Both the position numbers and the translations under genes were made by a program. Below the pieces are notes generated by a model, which saw nothing but the letters and a program-made list of their open reading frames with translations, was not told where the DNA came from and searched no databases. From CBDBJL01 sp965206365 (GTDB lineage: Bacteria > Pseudomonadota > Alphaproteobacteria > JABAAW01 > JAHZMA01), in contig CBDBJL010000004.1 in assembly GCA_965206365.1 (NCBI GenBank), positions 1 through 64,000 on the forward strand: a stretch of 64,000 nt of DNA, in the 5' to 3' direction. This document shows, piece by piece, positions 61,701 to 64,000 of the stretch (position 1 is the first letter of the stretch; each line of letters opens with the position of its first letter).

Positions 61701-62258
61701 TGCAGGAGGAGGAGGAGGAGGTGCCACTTCCACAGGAGGTGGTGCAGGAGGAGGAGGCGGCGGTGCCACTTCCACAGGAGGAGGAGGTGGCGGAGGAGGA
61801 GGCGGCGGTGCCACTTCCACAGGAGGAGGAGGTGGCGGAGGAGGAGGCGGCGGTGCCACTTCCACAGGAGGAGGAGCTACTGCCCCTGTGGCTGCCGCAT
61901 TCAGTAAATCAATTAAATCATTGTCATTGCCATCTGGTTCAACCTCTGTTTCTGCCAAATTATTAAGAATCATCTTGATTCGATCTAATGATTGTAAAAC
62001 CAGCGTAATTAAATCGCCTGTAACTTCCAGCTTACCATTACGAAACTGCCCCAAAAGTGTTTCTGCCGCATGAGAAATATGTTCTAGGCGTGGTAAATTA
62101 AGGAATCCACAGGTTCCTTTAATCGTGTGCACAATCCGAAAAATCTTGGAAAGTGTCTCTTCATCATGTGGATTCTGCTCAAAGCGAACCAACTCAGTAT
62201 CAAGTTCATCCATCGAATCCTGAGTTTCAGCAAGAAACTCGGTTAACAAATCATCCAT
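58791..62258 (-). CDS. cheA: Hybrid chemotaxis histidine kinase CheA with proline-repeat linker and receiver domain
   Basis: 1155-residue kinase. Domain order: HPt (1-115) with phospho-His H44 in IVHTIKGTCGF; a proline-rich repeat linker (about 127-233); dimerisation helices near 325-390; HATPase with HMVRNSADHGVE, DDGAGID and GRGVGMD; and a CheW-like part starting ALIVNCGIERFAIP. That part is interrupted by an acidic charged insert (about 670-790) before YIVVTKVGTNYFGIIVEQ. A second CheW-like region follows (MTLLLFQSNEGAKKAVPLGV), then a C-terminal receiver (about 1030-1155) with VLLIDANDVYRD and the Asp in VADIDS. The order is that of Rhodospirillales CheA. No separate cheW or receptor gene is in the window. 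Confidence 0.95.
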   Translation of the reverse strand: MDDLLTEFLAETQDSMDELDTELVRFEQNPHDEETLSKIFRIVHTIKGTCGFLNLPRLEHISHAAETLLGQFRNGKLEVTGDLITLVLQSLDRIKMILNNLAETEVEPDGNDNDLIDLLNAAATGAVAPPPVEVAPPPPPPPPPPPVEVAPPPPPPPPPPPVEVAPPPPPPAPPPVEVAPPPPPPAPPPVEVAPPPPPPPPPPPPAAVAPPPPPPPPPPPPPPAAVAPPPVAAPTVSTAVSGDDSEIIPTVAVDSDVAYAADMELGEGNSANSIVDTRDVLVNDELQHENMDNLPAHTGSQLAKTGGNVPTQQRQGGGEHKGPQGSIKVSVELLENLMTMVSELVLTRNQLLQLLRHREDTSFTTPLQRLNIITSELQEGVMKTRMQPIGNAWSKLPRLIRDLNHELKKNINLKMIGAETELDRQVLEVIKDPLLHMVRNSADHGVESAEKRAAAHKPEQGNVTLNAFHEGGHIIIEISDDGAGIDSNRIRDKIVEQHLLSEVDVNGLTDSQLNAYIFHPGFSTASVITSVSGRGVGMDVVKTNIDKIGGTIELNSTLGRGTTFTVKIPLTLAIVQALIVNCGIERFAIPQISVMELVNVSDTSEHRIELIQRTPVLRLRNRLLPLLPLRKVLGITALQRYSKTDIHRIALEMVNQAALRGFIKSQESDFQATEREDDRYQDEYDGVLIVDNESFHDDAGPDAPQDSDSPKNEEGGSPEEELSAKSLTNKQDQSIEAQEQERANDRYHSNKENRKEEDMRRAIDSLGDSSLSEIEAKLTTTEKRQVGRYLQIMHAIGGTMNNYIVVTKVGTNYFGIIVEQVNDTEEIVVKPTGRILRDIPYFSGNTILGDGSVIMIIDPNGVGRMVGDIQMSTGSGDDDVQEGDGHDHSRMTLLLFQSNEGAKKAVPLGVVARLEEIDLSTVEYPNNQPAVQYRGKLMPLVTLDNEAVPAEGRFPVLVFSDEQHSMGLIVQEINDIVEERLEVQMTTNTPGIVGSTIIRGEATDIIDPEFYWKAAFTEQLGHELYMNSVSKKTTVLHKVLLIDANDVYRDLVVPYLSASGHRVTSVNSVREAYELLQRNVKFDAIVADIDSFGEEIFSFTSRIREGGNWSTLPVLAVTTNVHSIDTESGYIAGFTDFIVKSDKRALVQSLLMFKT
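61570..61880 (-). repeat. GC-rich minisatellite encoding poly-proline linker of CheA
   Basis: On the plus strand GGAGGAGGAGG-type runs alternate with the punctuation GGTGCCACTTCCACAGGAGG (five times) or GGTGCCACTGCCGCGGGAGG (three times, with small variations). In protein this gives PVEVAP or PAAVAP blocks separated by 6-14 prolines. Units are about 36-45 bases and nearly identical, so slippage or unequal crossover would change linker length in frame. The base composition stands out strongly from the AT-rich surroundings. Confidence 0.93.
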
Positions 62259-62375
62259 TAACTTACCCCATTAAACTACCAAATCAATTTCTTTGATTTG
62301 ACTAAAAAAACCCGAATAACAGCCAAAAATCACATTCTTTACACATATATCAGCCTATTAAACTTAAAAATTCTC

Positions 62376-62403
62376 AAAATAATCTTGCTAAAATAATCTT
62401 GCT
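62376..62403. repeat. Exact 14-bp tandem repeat upstream of cheA
   Basis: AAAATAATCTTGCT occurs twice back to back (62376-62389, 62390-62403) in the divergent cheA-miaB region. It could be a tandem transcription-factor site or a replication slip; nothing in the sequence decides this. Confidence 0.75.
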
Positions 62404-62478
62404 TGAAATGCAGACACTCACCCTGTTAATTAAAATCACTACTATAGTAACATGTTTTTTGTTATAACAGCAAGATAA

Positions 62479-62493
62479 AGCAGTATAACTGCT
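62479..62493. promoter_or_regulatory. Inverted repeat upstream of miaB
   Basis: AGCAGT-ATA-ACTGCT, a perfect 6-bp dyad with a three-base centre, lies 32-46 bases upstream of the miaB TTG start, where an operator or promoter element may sit. It is too short a stem to be a strong terminator. Confidence 0.4.
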
Positions 62494-62524
62494 AGAAATA
62501 AAAGATTTTTAACTGGATAAACTT

Positions 62525-63925
62525 TTGACAACACAAAAACAAGCTCTTATTCGCAACTGGGGTTGCCAGATGAATGTCTATGATGGTCAACGTATGGCGG
62601 ATATTCTTCATCTTTTAGGCTATGAAATCACGACAAACCCTGAGCATGCTCATTTAATTATTTTTAACACTTGCCATATTCGCGAAAAAGCAACCGAAAA
62701 AATTTACAGCGAACTGGGTAGGCTCAAACCCCACAAAATGTTTGCCACAAATACTGGGCGTGATCTGATTGTTGCAGTTGCCGGTTGCGTTGCGCAAGCT
62801 GAAGGCGAACAAATTTTCCAAAATAGCCCTATTGTTGATATGGTTTTCGGCCCTCAATCCTATCATCGCCTCCCCCAAATGCTCGAGCAAATTGGACGCA
62901 ACCGAGGGCAAAAAATCTTAAACCTAGATTTCCCAACAGAAGACAAATTTGACGCTTTACCCTTAAGTGAAAAGCCTAACCATCAGCAAAGAGCCGTAAC
63001 CGCCTTTTTAACCATTCAAGAAGGTTGTGATAAATTTTGTAATTTTTGTGTCGTACCCTACACAAGAGGTGCTGAATTTTCGCGCCCAGCAACCAAAATA
63101 TTTATCGAAGCTGAGAATTTAATTGCCAATGGTGCCGAAGAAATTACCTTGCTCGGACAAAATGTTAATGCCTGGCAGGGTACAGGAATCGATGGGAAAG
63201 ATTGGAGTTTTGCCAGATTATTATATGGAATCGCAGAAAAATTCCCCAAGCTGAAACGGTTGCGTTATACCACATCGCATCCACATGATATGACCGACGA
63301 ATTGCTTCGCGCCCATGGGTATGGTGAAATCCCTCAGCTGATGCCTTACCTGCATTTACCAATCCAATCGGGTAGTGATGCGATTTTGCAAGCCATGAAT
63401 CGCAAACATACCGCCAAAGATTACTATAAAATTATCGAAAAATTACGCCATTACCGTGATAATATTGCCTTATCTTCCGATTTTATTGTCGGTTTTCCGG
63501 GCGAAACTCAGCAAGATTTTGCCGCTACCATTAAACTAGTTCGCGAAATTAATTATGCGGCATCTTACTCTTTTAAATATTCTTCACGCCCTGGCACCCC
63601 AGCATCCTTAATGGAAATGCAAATTGCTGAACCGGTAAAATCTGAACGATTACAAATGTTGCAACAATTACTCAATGCCCAACAAAAAACCTTTAATTTA
63701 AGCTTTGTCATGCGCAATGTTCCAATATTATTTGAAAAACCCGGTAAATATACTCATCAAATTATCGGGCGCACCCCTTGGCTACAACCCGCTTATGCTG
63801 AATTAACAAGTGATTTTATTGGTAGCGAGCTTGTCTGCAACCTTACAGAATTAACGGCAAATTCTTTTGCCGCCAATGTTTTAGATCCACAAATCCATAA
63901 CCAATCCCTGGAAGTAGCTTCTTAA
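62525..63925 (+). CDS. miaB: tRNA-2-methylthio-N6-dimethylallyladenosine synthase MiaB
   Basis: Radical-SAM methylthiotransferase that completes ms2i6A37 of tRNA. The start is TTG 62525. The N-terminal UPF0004 cluster uses C14 (NWGCQMN), C50 (FNTCHIRE) and C88 (AGCVAQ). The radical-SAM cluster is C168, C172 and C175 in EGCDKFCNFCVVPYTRG. LLGQNVNAW and LPIQSGSDAIL are also typical, and a TRAM domain ends the protein. Length 466 is normal. It is followed by a phoH-like gene after 15 bases, the common alphaproteobacterial miaB-phoH-ybeY order. Confidence 0.96.
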   Translation: MTTQKQALIRNWGCQMNVYDGQRMADILHLLGYEITTNPEHAHLIIFNTCHIREKATEKIYSELGRLKPHKMFATNTGRDLIVAVAGCVAQAEGEQIFQNSPIVDMVFGPQSYHRLPQMLEQIGRNRGQKILNLDFPTEDKFDALPLSEKPNHQQRAVTAFLTIQEGCDKFCNFCVVPYTRGAEFSRPATKIFIEAENLIANGAEEITLLGQNVNAWQGTGIDGKDWSFARLLYGIAEKFPKLKRLRYTTSHPHDMTDELLRAHGYGEIPQLMPYLHLPIQSGSDAILQAMNRKHTAKDYYKIIEKLRHYRDNIALSSDFIVGFPGETQQDFAATIKLVREINYAASYSFKYSSRPGTPASLMEMQIAEPVKSERLQMLQQLLNAQQKTFNLSFVMRNVPILFEKPGKYTHQIIGRTPWLQPAYAELTSDFIGSELVCNLTELTANSFAANVLDPQIHNQSLEVAS

Positions 63926-63940
63926 GCAAACCGTAAATAT

Positions 63941-64000
63941 ATGCCAATTATCACTCTGGAATTTCAACAAAATCATTTATTAAGCGCGTTAGCCAGCCCC
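63941..64000 (+). CDS. PhoH-family protein, N-terminus only
   Basis: The last 60 bases open a frame reading MPIITLEFQQNHLLSALASP, which matches the start of PhoH-like (YbeZ) ATPases in alphaproteobacteria (LEFxxNxLLxAL). The position 15 bases after miaB supports this. The P-loop and the rest lie beyond the window, so the call rests on 20 residues and gene order. Confidence 0.65.
   Translation, partial: MPIITLEFQQNHLLSALASP

Noticed and set aside
61577..61966. 129-codon open frame on the plus strand rich in Glu/Val/Pro/Leu
   Set aside because: It is antisense to the proline repeats of cheA; the periodic DNA keeps several frames open. No start signal or family similarity.

Overview
The window looks like chromosomal DNA of an AT-rich alphaproteobacterium, most likely of the Rhodospirillales type or a neighbouring low-GC lineage. 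Pointers are a Shemin-type 5-aminolevulinate synthase (hemA), a DUF1674/SdhAF4 protein, an IalB-like protein, the ftsE-ftsX-YdcF-plsC string, a CheA with a second CheW-like region plus a C-terminal receiver domain, an ihfB-lapA pair, and the miaB-phoH order. These are family-level inferences from sequence; no database was searched.

Layout. 1-3.2 kb (minus): der (cut by the window edge), bamB and a YfgM-like protein, i.e. outer-membrane assembly and a ribosomal GTPase. 3.4-6.9 kb (plus): ubiE, ubiB, tsaC. 6.9-8.6 kb: a gene graveyard with a tRNA 3'-end-like fragment, a dead DUF805 gene, a decayed second copy of the cbiD 3' end fused to a second copy of the tsaC 3' end, and a dead COG2958/HrgA-like gene. 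8.6-11.1 kb (minus): cbiD and pmbA. 11.3-18 kb: an SdhAF4-like gene, ftsH, a dead enolase-superfamily gene sitting between ftsH and tilS, tilS, cpoB, pal. 18.3-23.6 kb (plus): pstSCAB-phoU. 23.7-31.5 kb (plus): cobK, ihfB, lapA and a tight corrin-ring operon cbiX-cobH-cobL-cobI-cbiG/cobJ-cobM. 31.9-34.1 kb: an FRG-domain/TPR protein and an SRPBCC protein. 34.2-39 kb (minus): tRNA with CAU anticodon (probably Ile2), rpoD (split by a frameshift), dnaG, yqeY. 39.4-52.8 kb (plus): rpmE, argE, uvrC, moaA, nadK, gor, a SpoU-family methylase, an IalB-like protein, a histidine phosphatase, cobU, cobW, hemA, apaG, folE, an atypical SDR. 52.7-62.3 kb (minus): cheA-cheY-cheB-cheR followed closely by ftsE-ftsX-YdcF-plsC. 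62.5 kb to the end (plus): miaB and the first codons of a phoH-like gene.

How it fits together. CbiX, CbiD, CbiG and the CobI/J/M/L/H/K set cover the early-cobalt (oxygen-independent style) route from sirohydrochlorin to the corrin ring. No cobN/S/T chelatase genes are seen in the window. hemA supplies the tetrapyrrole precursor, and cobU, a CobC-like phosphatase and cobW lie close to it. tilS and its probable substrate tRNA(Ile2, CAU) are both present. Most of the window is ordinary housekeeping. The unusual parts are the duplicated and decaying tsaC-cbiD interval, the three clear dead genes, the frameshift inside rpoD, the proline minisatellite in cheA, and the FRG-TPR protein. I found no CRISPR array, no intact insertion sequence and no rRNA. 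I see no convincing evidence for a wholly new system; the FRG-TPR gene is the best candidate for uncharacterised biology.
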